Shown: positions 10,826 to 23,965, counted from the first letter of the stretch. The stretch: 64,000 nt of DNA from Druceiella hillmani (GCA_039881145.1 JAYKKI010000006.1:7262501-7326500), one strand, 5' to 3'. Notes: a model not told the origin generated them from the sequence alone. A program made the numbers and translations.

Positions 10826-13680
10826 CGGTCTTATTGGGGTTGACGTCTTTCGTGAGCGGTCCGCAAATTTCCATTCTATTCAAATATTTCATGAATATTT
10901 TTTTTCGATGGGACTGTGCTATTACTTTAATTATCTCGTATATTTACAGGAAAATTTAGTACGTGCAAATGAACAAATAGCACATTGCATATGAAAAAAT
11001 ATGTTCTAGGTACGTAGCTAGAATTTTATGGTCCAATTAACTGCTGATTAAGTTAGCCCTGGACGGTGCTACAGTTAACACTAGAAACAATGTATTATTT
11101 TATATAAAATTTAATTTTTGCTGTTATATATGCCATACAAGTACACGTATTTTCCGGTTAGATATGGAGGATCTCGTTTATATCCTGCAAATATCTAGAT
11201 TGGAAATCGACAGCGAGATTGAAAGAAGAGTTTAGAATTGGGACGACTGGCTAGAGCGCGTTTTCCCCGGACTAGGGGTGTAGGTCTTGCTTAGCAATTC
11301 CACTTCTTTTTCTTATCTTTAAATAGCAAATTAATTAATGTGCATACTGATTTTAACACCCGGGCGTCAAATACAACAATTTTTGTTGATGAAATATTAA
11401 TTATCAAAAAAATATGTAAATTCGCGCTACCAATAAATTTGAAATAAAATTTGTTTATGCTGATATAGGTACATACAATTCATTTTCAGTATTTATAAAC
11501 GGAATATTAAACCTCCTAATAAATTTAATATCTCCTCTTAGCTTCTGCATCAATTAATCGATAATATCAATGACCTATATACGATTAACATGATAGATTT
11601 TAATGAAACTGCAGGCCGGTTAGATCAGGCATGCCGGCAGTTCCCGAGCTGTTAAGTGAGGCGCATCCAGGGCTTTATTAGGTCCGTGGGTCCTTCAATT
11701 GAGGTCTTTTTAGCAAACTATTACGGCTTTCATTCACTTGTTATATTTCAAATCGATTTGTTATATCTGAATGGCCATGCCACGGTGGAAGACTGTAGTA
11801 TCGAAAACAGCTTTACCTCCAGGAAACTTACTTATTTTGTTACATTCAATCTATATATTGACATAAAAAACTATTCCCAGTGTAAATATTAGGTTGACTA
11901 ATATTGGCGATCGAAGTTGGACAATATCATGGATACACCATTTTTTTAAATATTATTTCAAATATCTAGTAATATAATCATTAAAATCATACCAATTTCA
12001 CTGAATAATCATTATCGTATGACCAACATGATACTGCTAAATTTAATGAATTCAGGATAAGTCGTTGTAAAGATTATTATATCAATAGATGTGAATGACA
12101 CGAATATGTGAAATGCCGTAACCATATTTTATTTATGAGTTAAATAACCAATAACATATGTTATTTGGATTCAATACTAGGATTATATTTTTAGTAGTAA
12201 TTTTTTAATGGCATTCTTGACTTTTAACAATGCTTTAAACTGTTGAGTAAATCGTACTAGATTCATACGAAAGCGGCTACATTATTAACAGTATATTAAT
12301 GTGTATAATGATAAAAAAATTAAACATAATTTATTGAATCAAACAAAATTATAGTTCTAAAGCAAAAACACAAAACATTAAAAAAACAATATTCTTGTAT
12401 TTCCACGACCATCCTGAGTCTCGCCACTTATTTGTATTTATCTCATGACTTTATTTATTCTTTTTTAATGACTTTTTATTTATTTTCTTAAATTCACGTA
12501 TAAGGTTCAAGTTTAAGGTTTTTGATATCAATTTGAAGACGACCTAAGCTGTAAATAACCAATAGCAACTTTGACTAAATCTTACTTTAAGTCACTCGAA
12601 AAAATGAATTTTAAAGATGCCTTTTTCTTTTATTAAATTCTGACAAGAAGTTTCGTCCACATAAGTTGAAATAAATTATAAGAATAAAAACAATTCTTTC
12701 GCTCATTAATTTGATAAATTTACAATTTAAAAATGGCCAATACTACTGATAGAAAGTACGTTTTCTCAATAAATCCTCGTATTGAGATTACTTTTACTCG
12801 ATCTGTGCGACACAAGGACATCCTGGCAGTCGAGGATTTTGATTTTTAATTATTATTAAGAAAAGCCGGTTTGAAAAGAGCAGTTGATCTCAAATGTTAC
12901 ATTTTAATTTTAAAACAAATCCGATTGCTTGGACATTGTGATGTTGAAATTTAGTAATAGAATGACTGTTTCTTGACCATTCATATCCTCTTCTGGTTCT
13001 GCTTCTGCGTACTTTACAACGGAAATATAAAGGAAGTGCTGCACAATTCTATTTATTTTCTTACGATGCATGGAACCGCGAGCAATGTGTTGAGATGACA
13101 GGTTGTGATTGTCGAGTGATTTGTTTAGAGATAAGTGTACGTGAGATAAAGACCAAAGTTTAAGAACATTTTTTATTTCATTCTATTCATTTAGCGCATA
13201 AAAATTTCCCGTTGCGTAAGGTTTTCTTTATTGGATATCTATGTTTTACAACTATTATATTGTTTCCCGTCTATTTTTGCACTACTACAATGATTATTCC
13301 GTACTCTGTGTTATATGGCTACGTGATAAAAGTTAAAATATGAATAAATCACTGTATTTATCAGATATAGAAAATTGTGATTGCATCGCATTAAAACAGT
13401 GTTGCATTAAAACCTTTACTCAGACAGTGGAATGGCTGGAGTAACTTTTATTTAAATTTAGGAGAATTGCAACTCTTTTCAACCATTCCCTGACAGCACA
13501 AGAAGACTTTAAAAAATTGTAAATAGATACACTCCATCAATCTCCAATTAAGTGTTGCACAAGACTGGCCAACTAAGTAAGTTACCCACTTAATCATATT
13601 TCAATTCACACAAATATAATCATTATATCTATGTATTCATTTTTTGTTCATATATGACATATTTTATTTCATATAATTTT
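10826..13680. other. AT-rich stretch, no gene seen
   Basis: A 78-codon frame at 11656-11892 has no family resemblance. No repeat or transposon is recognised, although the sequence is complex enough to hold old, unreadable insertions. Confidence 0.5.
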
Positions 13681-14470
13681 AACCGACTTCAGAAAAGGAG
13701 GAGGTTTTATGCGCAATGCACATTTTTTGGATGTATGTATACCTATTTCTCCGATATTTCTGCACCGATCTGTATGATACTTTTTTTATTTGAAAGTATA
13801 TACTAGTGAGATGGACTCAAATGTATTAATGATTTGATGTTGAGATCCGAAAAAGAACAACAGAACTTCCTAATGGATGGCAGTAAACCAACTACGATTC
13901 AATATATTTTCTATTGGTATTTATTACTTTGCAAAGTAACTACCCTATATACCAGATCAAGTTCTGATGACGAGTTCCGAAAATGAATGAAAGAACTTCC
14001 AAAAGGATGGTATTAATTCAACCATGATATATGTTATTTGTTAGTGGTAGCTATTATTTTGCAAAAAACCACATTATCGACTAGGTCATGATCTGATAAT
14101 AAGTTCTGGAAATCAGCAACTGAACTCCTTAATGGATGATAGTTATTTGCTACTGTTAGTTGTTATGTTGCAAGAGCTGATGTTCATCTTTGGATATAGA
14201 GAACGGAATTGCTCAGCGGCTAACAGCTAACCACTCGCAGCTATTACTATCGCTTCGCATGTGTGTATTATTGATAAACTACTTGAGACAAAGAGGAAAT
14301 TATCTCCATATTAGCTTTTGCTGACCCCTTTCAATAAGTATATAATATGCTAAGAAAGAAAATAATTGAATGTTAGGTATAGTGTAATGATTAATACTAT
14401 TATTAACTATTAAAACTTGTAAAATATTTTTCAACAAAAAATCAGTTGACTTCAAAAAAATTGGTGATAA
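13681..14470 (+). repeat. Dispersed repeat with internal 130-bp tandem triplication
   Basis: It begins ACCGACTTCAGAAAAGGAGG and ends near GTTGACTTCAAAAAAATTGG. This ACCGACTTC..GGAGGAGG start is one I associate with an insect interspersed repeat. Inside, a unit recurs at 13835, 13965 and 14095 (spacing 130 and 130). Each copy has TGATG..GAG.TCCG.AAA, then GAACT.CC.AA.GGATG, then a TTATT.TTTGCAAA block. No open frame. Confidence 0.7.
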
Positions 14471-14847
14471 TAATAAAAAGGAAAAATAAATAACTTAAAA
14501 TAAATACGTAATTATTCATAATAAATAATTGAGTTATTTATTTCTGAAGACGGTGCCGGCACTGTCGAATGACTAAAACAAATGCGATTTTTTTATGATA
14601 AACGCGCCCTTTATGAAATTATTTTATACTCTCGGGATATTAGAAGTTAAAGCTTTAAATTAAAGTTTTATAATAAGTGAAATGTTAAATCTTAAAATCT
14701 CCGGTAAATAGTTGTTTAAATAAATAAACTGTTAAAAAAGAATAATGATCATTATTTATTCGCAGATATAACAGCATATTTTAAACGAGGAAGCATTTTC
14801 TAACAATTAAAAATTCCATTGTATTATACCTCAGTAGAGAAATAATT

Positions 14848-15600
14848 ATGACACAATTTGCTCCTGAGGATTGGTTAAACGTTAAAAAATACGTCGATAT
14901 AATGAGTCCTCTTGAACAAGTCACGAAAGAATTTAGCCGTTCTCAAATTACAATTTTGTCCGCCACAACACTTATACAAGTTGTTATGAGTACAGTGCAA
15001 ACGGAGAAATCTAAAATTGACTCGTCATGTGCCTTTAAAAATTTATCGACAAAATGAATGGCACATTTAGCGACTTGCCAACAATTTTTATGTCTTACCT
15101 CTATATATTTGAACTTATGATGCAAAACAAAATTTATTGATAAGATTACTAAATATAAGGTTGAAACAGAATGAATTTTATCTACATAATAAAACGAAAA
15201 TGTTTGTGCTTGTCCTCTGTCTAACAGGATGAAAGAAAATTACATTATCGATACGATTTCAGCCTTCGGCGAGTAAGATTAACTTACTGGGATTGTTGGA
15301 ATCTATTTTAAGTTCAGATAGTGAAGAAGATATTGGTTATGACCTGGTAATAAAACCTACCGTCATGATAAAACAGGTGCTGCAGAATTTTAACAAGAAA
15401 AAAGACTTCCATTAAAGGTAAATTCTTTGATGTGCTGGCAAATGAATGCTCAAAATTGGTTACCAACTCCACCAATCAGTGTAGCTCGGATTATTTTATC
15501 ATCTCCACCTATCAGTGGAGCAAGCGAATAATTGTCTGGCGGAATGGCCCTAATTTATGATGCTGTAGATTAGATGGGGCGGGGGCTGCAAAACTTTAAT
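14848..15600 (+). pseudogene. hAT transposase C-terminal fragment
   Basis: MTQFAPEDWLNVKKYVDIMS and PLEQVTKEFSRSQITILSAT (14848-14967) fit the hAT segment 'lt..eW..v..l..iL.Pfe..T..ls'. Further on, about 15435-15560, the dimerisation domain is legible as CWQMNAQNWLPTPPISVAR, then a decayed SPPISGASE block and MALIYDAV. The middle is broken by several stops (for example 15055-15057). This is a third hAT lineage in the window. Confidence 0.72.
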
Positions 15601-18600
15601 TTTTAAATTACAATTTGCCATTCATAAGTTTTCAATATTAATATTACACTTATTACATAAATACACGTGGATGTAACTTACTGTTTATATAGGATTTCTT
15701 TTAATTTTTAAATAAACGATATGAAAAATAAATTCGATTTTAGCATTTACTAATTTCTGCCTCTGTTTCCGCTTCCGCTTCTATTTCTGTTATAACTTTC
15801 ACTAAACATCTTTTACCGTTATGCCACTTCTGTTACCATTATCTCTAGAAATAAGCATCAAACAATAAAACGTACTAAATTATATTTACAAACATTTACA
15901 TTACCCGTATTAAATTATTCCTTGTTAACACGTACGATTGAAAGAGTCACGAATTTTTGAACTTAAGGTTTGTAATAAAACGAAACTGATTACGATTTTG
16001 TTTGTTAACTAGCTATGCTTTCTTTTTGAAATATGATTAATTGCAAGTTTAATACACGTATTACCATCGCTCATGTTATATATTTTGTACTCAAACAACA
16101 ACTTGTTATATCTCCTTTTTAGTCGGTCGATTGCGATAAATTCTAACCTAGATACTACAAAATCCAATAGTAAAATTTCATCGAAAACCTCTTGGGTATT
16201 CTGGCGTGATGCGTCAAGATAAACATACAATAACCATGTTTTTGTGTTCTATAACTTTTATTCTATTACCCTAATTACTTTTTTTCTAAATACCTTTAAT
16301 CTGCTTTCAACGTTCGTTTTAAAATATATTTAGTATAATACTAAAGCCAAAAAATAATTAATTTACGAATATTTATACTTGATTCAAATTTTAAATTACA
16401 AAGTCTAAGTTTTTATATCAATTTTTGGAAAACTTAAATTCTTATGTCTTCTAATAGAATAAACCTATACCGATAAATTTAAATCTATATATAACACCAA
16501 GTTAACCCCTGTGTTATTCAAATGAACACCATCTGAATTGAGTCCGTAGTTTTTACTTGATGTCTTTTCAAACATTCAAACAGATAAACGGACACAAATT
16601 TCAAAAACAATATTTTTATAATTCGTTATTTTTATTACGTACCTCCTAAACCATATTTTTTTTAACGAATACGCAAAAGTGCATTTATTTGTTCATCTTT
16701 TACATTGCAAGAGGGTAAAGTTTCGACTCAACTTTTAGAACAACGGTAGTTGAAAATCTTGTCTTAAATCAAATATTATGAATGCAAAACTGTGATTCTT
16801 TGTCCATTTTTCACACTGCAATGGAGAGATAGATGAACCGAATGTTTTTCACAGAGATAGCAGACAGTAGAGTCAGGGAATTGTATAGGACATTTTCTAT
16901 ACCAAAACATTTTATTTCTTTGGAAAAATTCTGTAACTGGTAAAGTACACGAGTTAAATACCAAAGTAGTGATAACGAGTCGATGTTATTTTTTGAAACG
17001 CCACGTACGTAATATAAGGAAATTTATAAATGAAAAAGTTTGTTTGTTTTTAACTCTTTCCTTCACTACACAACGGAGTAAAAGATTGAAGTGATTTTTA
17101 ACCCAGAGATAGTTTGCCTCTGACTGGTGGGTGTGAGTGAGCTGGTGGAAAAGCTGCCGGTCTGGCGTACATTTTTGGTTTTTGGGTAGGCGGTGCGGTT
17201 TCAAGCGCGCGGGTTCACAGGCGAGCGGGCGTGTATACGTACATGCATGCGTCCATGCGTACATACGTGTGTGCATAGGAAAGGTATGGATGTAGAAGGA
17301 GATAAAAACAGGCCAATAATGATGATTCTGATTCAAGTAGGCACAAAATGCTACTTGCTGGAAAAAATTTAATAAAATGGGGTTATCCATTTGATCAAAA
17401 TCTGCTAGTCGAAATATGTAAAAGTTTAAAGTACCTATTTTAAAACTTAACACGATAAACTTGAAGTTGTCAAGGAAATAAGCAAGTTTTGGACTTTTAA
17501 AATATCTTCACTTATAGCAGTCACTCCTGTATGATGATGTGTATTTCACGTGACATAAATGTCATTAAAAATGATGCCTTGATCAAAACTAGTGGTTACC
17601 GAGTGGTAGAAATTCGACTGTAATTCATTAAATTGTTATGTTTAAAAGTTATATGTAATGATTATACACCTCTCACCCATAATCATTGCATATCTTTTTT
17701 GGAATTTAGTTCTATAACTTCAGCTGAGAGCGTATACAAATACGTCATTAGCGTGTGTTGTTTACGTTTATTCCCTGCAATAACTATTACGTTTAAAATT
17801 TAATGTCAGTTAAAAAAACACAATTACAACTTGTATTCGTATTTATTTTTTAATACAATTCGTTGTCAGTTTTAATTTTTTCCTGTTACTATTGAATCAA
17901 GTAAACGATAATAAAAATTAAACTTGAAATTCATGGAAGTTTAAGATACATTGTTTAATCTCACAATGCACGCAATACTTGCGCTCAATGCGCCTAAAAA
18001 GGTTTACAAAGTGTCCTATTTACGTATTAACATATAAATATATTATACATACATTTTAGCTTTCTGTACTCCTTCTTCATATAACCTTAAACCAAATCTC
18101 ACAGTCCTTCGTGCGCGCAATATGCTTAAAAAGAGATACAATGTTTAATTAATTACACCTGAAATGGCAGCCACTATTTTACCTGACATGATAAAATTAT
18201 CATACAAATGGCTGTTAATCATACAATTTACAAGTAGAAATTCAAATGTAGATTGAGAAAACTGATTACGTGGAACAAATGGTATAATATTGACGGTTCA
18301 TATAATATTGACTTGCTCGTGGGCTCGCCAATACATACTCGTATGTACTCACTTTCACAATCAATAATGCTTGATTTGAATACCAGATTAGACTTGAAGC
18401 TAAAGATGACTGAGCATTTCATTACAATTCTTATAGTATCTTCCAATTAACAATACGTACTGTTCATATATTTGATCCCTATATATTAAATATTCCTTAA
18501 AATTTTACTATATTTATGATGTAAAACTAAATTAATATAGGGATATAAAAGCACAAGAATTATTAAAAGATTTAATCAGACATGAATTTATCGTAATTAG

Positions 18601-18607
18601 GGTCAGC

Positions 18608-18610
<3 letters not shown>
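15601..18610. other. AT-rich stretch, no convincing gene
   Basis: The longest frame (155 codons, minus strand, 16986-17453) lacks any family resemblance and takes part of its length from an alternating purine/pyrimidine CGTACATGCATGCG tract at about 17225-17275. It is not accepted as a gene. Nothing else is recognised. Confidence 0.5.

Positions 18611-18611
<1 letters not shown>

Positions 18612-18660
<49 letters not shown>
18612..18660. repeat. (TA)n microsatellite
   Basis: Uninterrupted TA dinucleotides run directly into GT-rich text (TGTATGTGTATATGTGCG) just before a mariner fragment. Confidence 0.95.
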
Positions 18661-18666
<6 letters not shown>

Positions 18667-18756
18667 GTATGTGTATATGTGCGTATACGAGGGCGTGCGA
18701 GCGTGCGCATGTATTGAGTTACCACCATACCAACGAGAGCCTACATACAGTATTTG

Positions 18757-19310
18757 GTTACAGGAGATAAAAAGTGCAGTAACAGCTTATGTTAATTCTT
18801 AGCGTAAACGAGCTGGAGGAAAAGGTATGGCTAGACCAAAATATAATGTTGGACAAAAGATATTTCTGAGAGCATTGTGGGGTATAGAAGGGTCAATAAG
18901 TTATTCTTTGAGAACTCTTTCAAGCTAACAGTACCATTACAGTCAAAATTCAGAGTGAACAATTTAGCAATATTAACGCTAAATCTCCTTCAAATCAAAG
19001 CAAAGTTTGTTTTTTATAAATATATGACTATGCTCCACCCCACATGGTAAAAGTAACTCGTGAAAACCTACTTTCACTTGGATGGAGAATGCTACTTCAT
19101 TCACCGTACTTTCCAGATCTTTCGTCATCTAATTACCATCTCTTCCGCTATATGTTCAATAATTTACGTGCTAGAAAATTTAAAGACGGATGTCACGTCA
19201 AAATCGAACTTCACCGGTTTTTAGTCAAAGGACCAAAAATTTCTACAGGAATTTAACTTCTGCCTACACGTTGGCGACAATATACATATTTAACGATTGA
19301 TTTTGAATTG
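18757..19310 (+). pseudogene. mariner transposase fragment, C-terminal two thirds
   Basis: Readable blocks are YLVTGDKK with the first catalytic Asp, QANSTITVKIQSEQFSNI, then DYAPPHMVKVTRENLLSLGW with the second Asp. RMLLHSPYFPDLSSSNYHLF and YMFNNLRARKFK follow, then GPKISTGI and LLPTRWRQYI, the usual mariner C-terminus. The third catalytic position (normally Asp before YHLF) is Asn here. Early stops and shifts make the first half unreadable in one frame; the open part begins at 19044. It matches the fragment at 2935-3300 closely. Confidence 0.85.
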
Positions 19311-19344
19311 ATTTTGAATAGGTTTTATAAGCTTTCAACCTAAT

Positions 19345-19410
19345 ATGTATATATATATATACACACACACACATGCATACGTGCACACGCTCACGGCAGG
19401 CGCACGCGCA
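19345..19410. repeat. (TA)n/(CA)n compound microsatellite
   Basis: Short TATATA then ACACACAC then mixed GCACACGC text. It starts the chance frame that spans this place. Confidence 0.85.
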
Positions 19411-19615
19411 CATATACACTTAAGAACATTCATGTTTCTATTCCTTTGTTTCGGTTTTTTTTTCAGAATCCCTTTAAGAAATGAAGTTAACCTTTGTTAT
19501 CGAAACGGAGCTCATTATTCCCTCTTTTATAACTCATATTTTACTGCAGCACTGAAAACAAATTTATTCTTTAATACGAAGGGTCAAAATCTTTTATAAG
19601 TTATATTCTAGACAT

Positions 19616-19621
<6 letters not shown>

Positions 19622-19671
<50 letters not shown>
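19622..19671. repeat. (TA)n microsatellite
   Basis: Uninterrupted TA dinucleotide run. Confidence 0.95.
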
Positions 19672-19672
<1 letters not shown>

Positions 19673-20868
19673 GTTAAAAAATTTATATATTTTTATCTGT
19701 CTAAGTATTCATGGATTTCTATACCGAAAGGTTAACACGCAATTTAAGGGCCGTATTTAATTTTCTTTTTGTACCGTAGTGTGTTTAAATATCTTTTAAA
19801 TTGATAAAAAATAAAATTAGGATAAAAATAAATTAAATTAATCACATCATTTTCAGTAATTATTTATTTTTTAACGTTTCCCGTTTACTTATACTTTTTA
19901 TTTTAAGCCGATAAATTCAATAACTTTCTAATTTTGGTGGACATATGTAGAGACTTTAACTATTTTGTCATAAAAATGTCATTATTGAATGATTTTTGTC
20001 AATTTCATTCCATTTAACTGCGAGATAAACGAGGCGGTGATGAGAGAACGCAGCGTTGGACGTTCGTACTAACGCTGCATCTGTTCATCCATCAGAGGTC
20101 CGTTTCTGCGTGATGCGGAAAACAGAATGATCAGTTTCTTCGATGTCTCTCGTATTCATTTAATTTTCTTCAGATGTCATTTGCACAATCAAGTCCACTC
20201 TACAATACCACTATTTAGTCTTATATCTTAAGTTTTACTTACCTAGTTGAACTGTTTAACTGAATATCCTTTGTTTATTTCAATTAAATATTAAATTTAC
20301 AATGCCTATAATCGTTTTTTGTTTACGCTTACATTATTGTCTTAATAGAAACCTTCACACTTTCTCACAAATACACCTTCAGGTTGAATTATAAATACGT
20401 TTTATATAAATTTATTGTCAGTTGGATTGTTTATGTGTGGCAGCCATTGCCAAGTCGTAAAAAAGTGCCCAGTTGCGTGCCGGAACACGCAGAAGCACAT
20501 TTTCATAGTTATTTTATGAACATTAAATTGAAGGTGCAAGTTAACGGAATAATTTTAAATAATAATATTTATCATATTGTGGCATTTTTCAGATCATATA
20601 AATATTTTTTTAAAATTTATTTTTCAGATTTGTTTAAAACCATGGTCCAAAGATATGTGGGTTCACATTGCACGTCGATTTGAAGCGTAATATTTCATAA
20701 AATGGAATTTAAAATGGAGAGGAAATCTTTCCAACCTCGATGGATAGATTCGTTAAGGTAGCAAATAAATATACATCCCCACTTTATATAAACAAAAAAG
20801 TAACTTCAAATTTTTCCGTCTTCTAGTATTGTTCAGTCCTAGCAAGAAAATTTAAAATTTCAGAAGTG
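19672..20868. other. AT-rich stretch, no gene seen
   Basis: A 99-codon frame (20384-20683) shows no recognisable domain. The segment 20025-20125 is somewhat richer in G and C, but nothing identifiable is in it. Confidence 0.5.
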
Positions 20869-20931
20869 GGTGTGTATGTGCGTGTGCGTGTGCATGTGCG
20901 TGTACATGTGCGCGTGTGTGTGCGTGTGCGC
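20869..20931. repeat. (TG/CG)n microsatellite
   Basis: Alternating GTGTGCGTGTGCATGTGCG type text, purine/pyrimidine alternating throughout. Confidence 0.9.
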
Positions 20932-21247
20932 AAAGTAATTACAGTAAAAACAAGCGAATAACCCATATATCAATTGATGTACATTATATAACATCGTCAT
21001 AGTCCTAGTCAAAGATTTATATTTTAAGAGAAAATTATTAAAAGTCGTTTGTTTCAGTAGAGTTTAGCAGGATTTAAGAAATTGCTCCTCAATGAGAACT
21101 GCTAGTAGATGAATATTTTAAAAATAATTATTTATATTTGATATAACTTCCAACCAAGTTATCTCTTGAATGTATTTGGAATAAATTTTGTAGAAATTCA
21201 TTATAATTTCATTTTTAACTACCAAATAAAACTACGTAAAGAGCAAT

Positions 21248-21306
21248 CTTTACAAATTGCCCATCTGAAGATGTTGTCATACAACGAAACTTAGGTCGTG
21301 GTAAAG
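21248..21306 (+). ncRNA. Hammerhead-ribozyme-like motif (best-preserved copy)
   Basis: Order on the + strand: CUUUA (21248-21252), 8-nt loop, CCAU (21261-21264), core CUGAAGA (21265-21271), an extra U, stem II GUUGU-CAU-ACAAC with five perfect pairs, and GAAAC (21286-21290). Helix III is ACUUAGGU, with pairs A-U and C-G, followed by cleavage triplet GUC (21295-21297) and GUGG (21298-21301) pairing with CCAU through one G.U wobble. UAAAG (21302-21306) pairs with CUUUA. The predicted cut lies after 21297. The extra U before stem II departs from the textbook core. The surrounding 150-200 bp match the Penelope-linked copy at 1.5-1.65 kb, so this is a solo copy of that terminal repeat. Confidence 0.65.
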
Positions 21307-21359
21307 AATTTAAATAAACTAGAAATAATTACGTCACTTCGTTTCATTTAATTGTGAAC

Positions 21360-22213
21360 AATTAAATTATCTCCGTTACTCATAAACCTCGTTACATGAA
21401 AATAACTATTATATTAATTTAGAATGGCACATTTTCCAATAACGTATATATACGTATATCGGCGTGATATACATGAATTAATTTTGAAAGATTTAACATT
21501 GAAATTCCTCTGAAGTGCTCTGTCATCTTTCACATGTAAAACATAACAATGTCGAAAGCAGTAAATTATAACCCAAAGTCGCTATAATCTTCCAGTATCG
21601 TTAATTATAGTGTATTTTGAAAGCACTTCGTTTTAAATACGTTCGTACCCTATTCCTAGGGATAGTCATAATTCCTCTTCTCAATAAAGAAGACAAAAAA
21701 TACAACGCACCGAGATTTTTAAAAAATGTGTCATTGTGCATATGACCAAATCATTTGCAGACGAAATAACAAAGAAAAATTTAAGGCAAATATTAAATTG
21801 AAAACGTTAAAATTAACAAAGTGAATTTGACGTCGTCAGGAAGATAAGTAAGTTTCAGAACCAAACATTTCCAGCAGCTTGTCAGAAACTGAATGTACCC
21901 AGCTTGATCAGTTTATTGAATTTCTGAAAAAATAATTGAAATACTTTGGGCCTGCCTTCACGTGGGGTAAGTAGAATTAAAAAGGAGCTTATGTTAAAAC
22001 TTCGTGAAAAGCTACTTTACAAAACGTTACATCAATTTCTCATAAATTATAAATAAAACTATAATACACACAAGACAACAACGCGCTTTATGAACAGTGT
22101 ATCTTTGAGTCACACTATAAATATAAAAGTTGAAATACTTCAATGTATAAAGAGAAATTGAAATATGTATTGACATAAAAGTGATTATGCTTCACAAATT
22201 ACTTCACATACAT
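21360..22213. other. AT-rich stretch, no gene seen
   Basis: Nothing recognised apart from a few short palindromes such as ACGTATATATACGT near 21442. Confidence 0.5.
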
Positions 22214-22578
22214 AAACACACACACACACACGCACGCACACGCACACGCAGGCGCCTGCGCACGTGCACGAGCATCAGCATGCGCACGCACGCATGCACG
22301 CATGCACATATACACGCATACACGCACATACCCACATGCGCACACGCGCATGCGCGCACGCACACACACGCGCACTCACGCACACATACGCGCACTCACG
22401 CGCACAAACGCGCACACACGGGCACACACGTGCACACACGCACACACATGCGCGCACATACGCATACACGCGCACGCAGGTACTCACACGCACATAGACT
22501 CGCACACACTGGCACACACACGCACACGCACACACACGCACACCTACGTACACACACATGCCCTCGTGCACACACATA
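22214..22578. repeat. Degenerate CA/CG-rich satellite
   Basis: CACACGCACGCACACGCACA-type sequence, mostly RY-alternating. It creates long spurious frames on both strands (His/Thr/Ala/Arg on +, Cys/Val/Arg on -). None is a real gene. Confidence 0.95.
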
Positions 22579-22744
22579 TATGAGATAATTCTGAATTTCA
22601 AAAATATTATTATTAAATTCGTTCGACGCGCTCTTTTTAAGACTTGTGGTTGGGGGTAAAGGGTAATCAGAAGGGTACTGATAACAACTCTATTTCATTC
22701 TTTCTACTTGTCTCATGGACTTTATTTAACCGAGTATTGAAATC

Positions 22745-23240
22745 TGTACATTAAAACAAAACAAACGGAACCTCATGAGATAACTCATGTGTCCTTACAT
22801 CTGACCATCTGTCGTTTTTCTCGGACACCGTTTAGTGTAAAGGTTTAAGGTAAGATAAAGTATACTAATCCGCATATCTAATTATTTTTTCCGTCAAAAA
22901 AATTCAGATGAGAAATTAGTGAAAAAATTACTGTAATCGTTTTCTTTCCTTCATTTTAACGTTTGAAATATTAATTACATCAGGTAAGTTACATATTGCT
23001 CAAATTATCCACAAAAATGAAGCTTTCTCCTCCTATCCTGAAGACAGCTAAATTCATAGTTATGAAAAAACCGGCGTTATTGTAAATTTACCTAAAATGT
23101 AACGGAAGACAACATGAATTACAATATGAACCCTTAGTTGTTGAGATATTCACGATACATTTACGACAGTGAAAACAAACTGCCTAAATGAGTACGGAAT
23201 CCTCGTCATGCGAGTTCTACTCGTACTTAACAGGTTTATT
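22745..23240 (+). repeat. Short dispersed repeat, copy with both ends
   Basis: It starts TCTGTACATTAAAACAAAAC, continues with CGGAACCTCATGAGATAAC and CATCTGTCGTTTTTCTCGG, and ends GAGTACGGAATCCTCGTCAT followed by GCGAGTTCTACTCGTACTTA and ACAGGTTT. The same end block appears at 55625-55672 and the same start style at 48413 and 55242. The end contains GAGTTCTACTC, an imperfect palindrome. No coding. Confidence 0.65.
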
Positions 23241-23965
23241 TGTATTATTATTACGTGTTATTTAGGAAAACCAAGAGTATCAATAGTATTACCAAGACGA
23301 CACAATACAAACAAATATTATAAGAGTATTAAAATCAAACCCCGTTACTGTTTTGTTTGAGTCTGTTTGAATTAAATTTTATTGTTACGCTCCTTAAACA
23401 ATATTTAAAAAGATGACATCCTGTTTACTGGTTTTACTCGTTACGAGATAAAGTTTATTACCCAATAAGCGATGTAAATATTTTACTATTTTTTTTTAAT
23501 TTTACTTGCTTCCTGCTGGGCTCACTTCGATTTAACCATTTGAATATATGGAGTAATTTAGTAGCTAAAATTGTCGTAAAAATGTATATGTTTTGTTTTC
23601 AATGAAATTAATTTCCATTTTTCATATAAGTAAAGTTGTTTTGGGTGGTTTGCGTACTGAATTTATCCATTACTCTTGAAGAAATCCTTCAGACAGCAGA
23701 GAAAATGTATTAGAATTCGAAGATCACACACAACCGTTTTGTTCGAAAGCGATAATATCGAAAATTATCTCAGGAATGAAAAGACGATTAAAAGCATTAA
23801 TTAATTAGTTACGGTAGTAGTCTTATGGATCCTGTTGTAGCAGATTCGTTGTCCTGTATGTAATATTTAAAAAAATGGGTATTACCTACGATGCTCATGT
23901 GTAAATCTGTGACAAATATAGTTTTTTCATCTCATACTCCATTAAGTAATCAGATACTATATATT

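Noticed and set aside
16986..17453. Minus-strand frame of 155 codons
   Set aside because: No recognisable domain, partly low-complexity, and no splice or promoter context; length alone can arise by chance here.
22181..22601. Several frames of 63-135 codons on both strands
   Set aside because: They are translations of the CA/CG satellite (His/Thr/Ala or Cys/Val/Arg only), overlap each other in all phases and have no domain.
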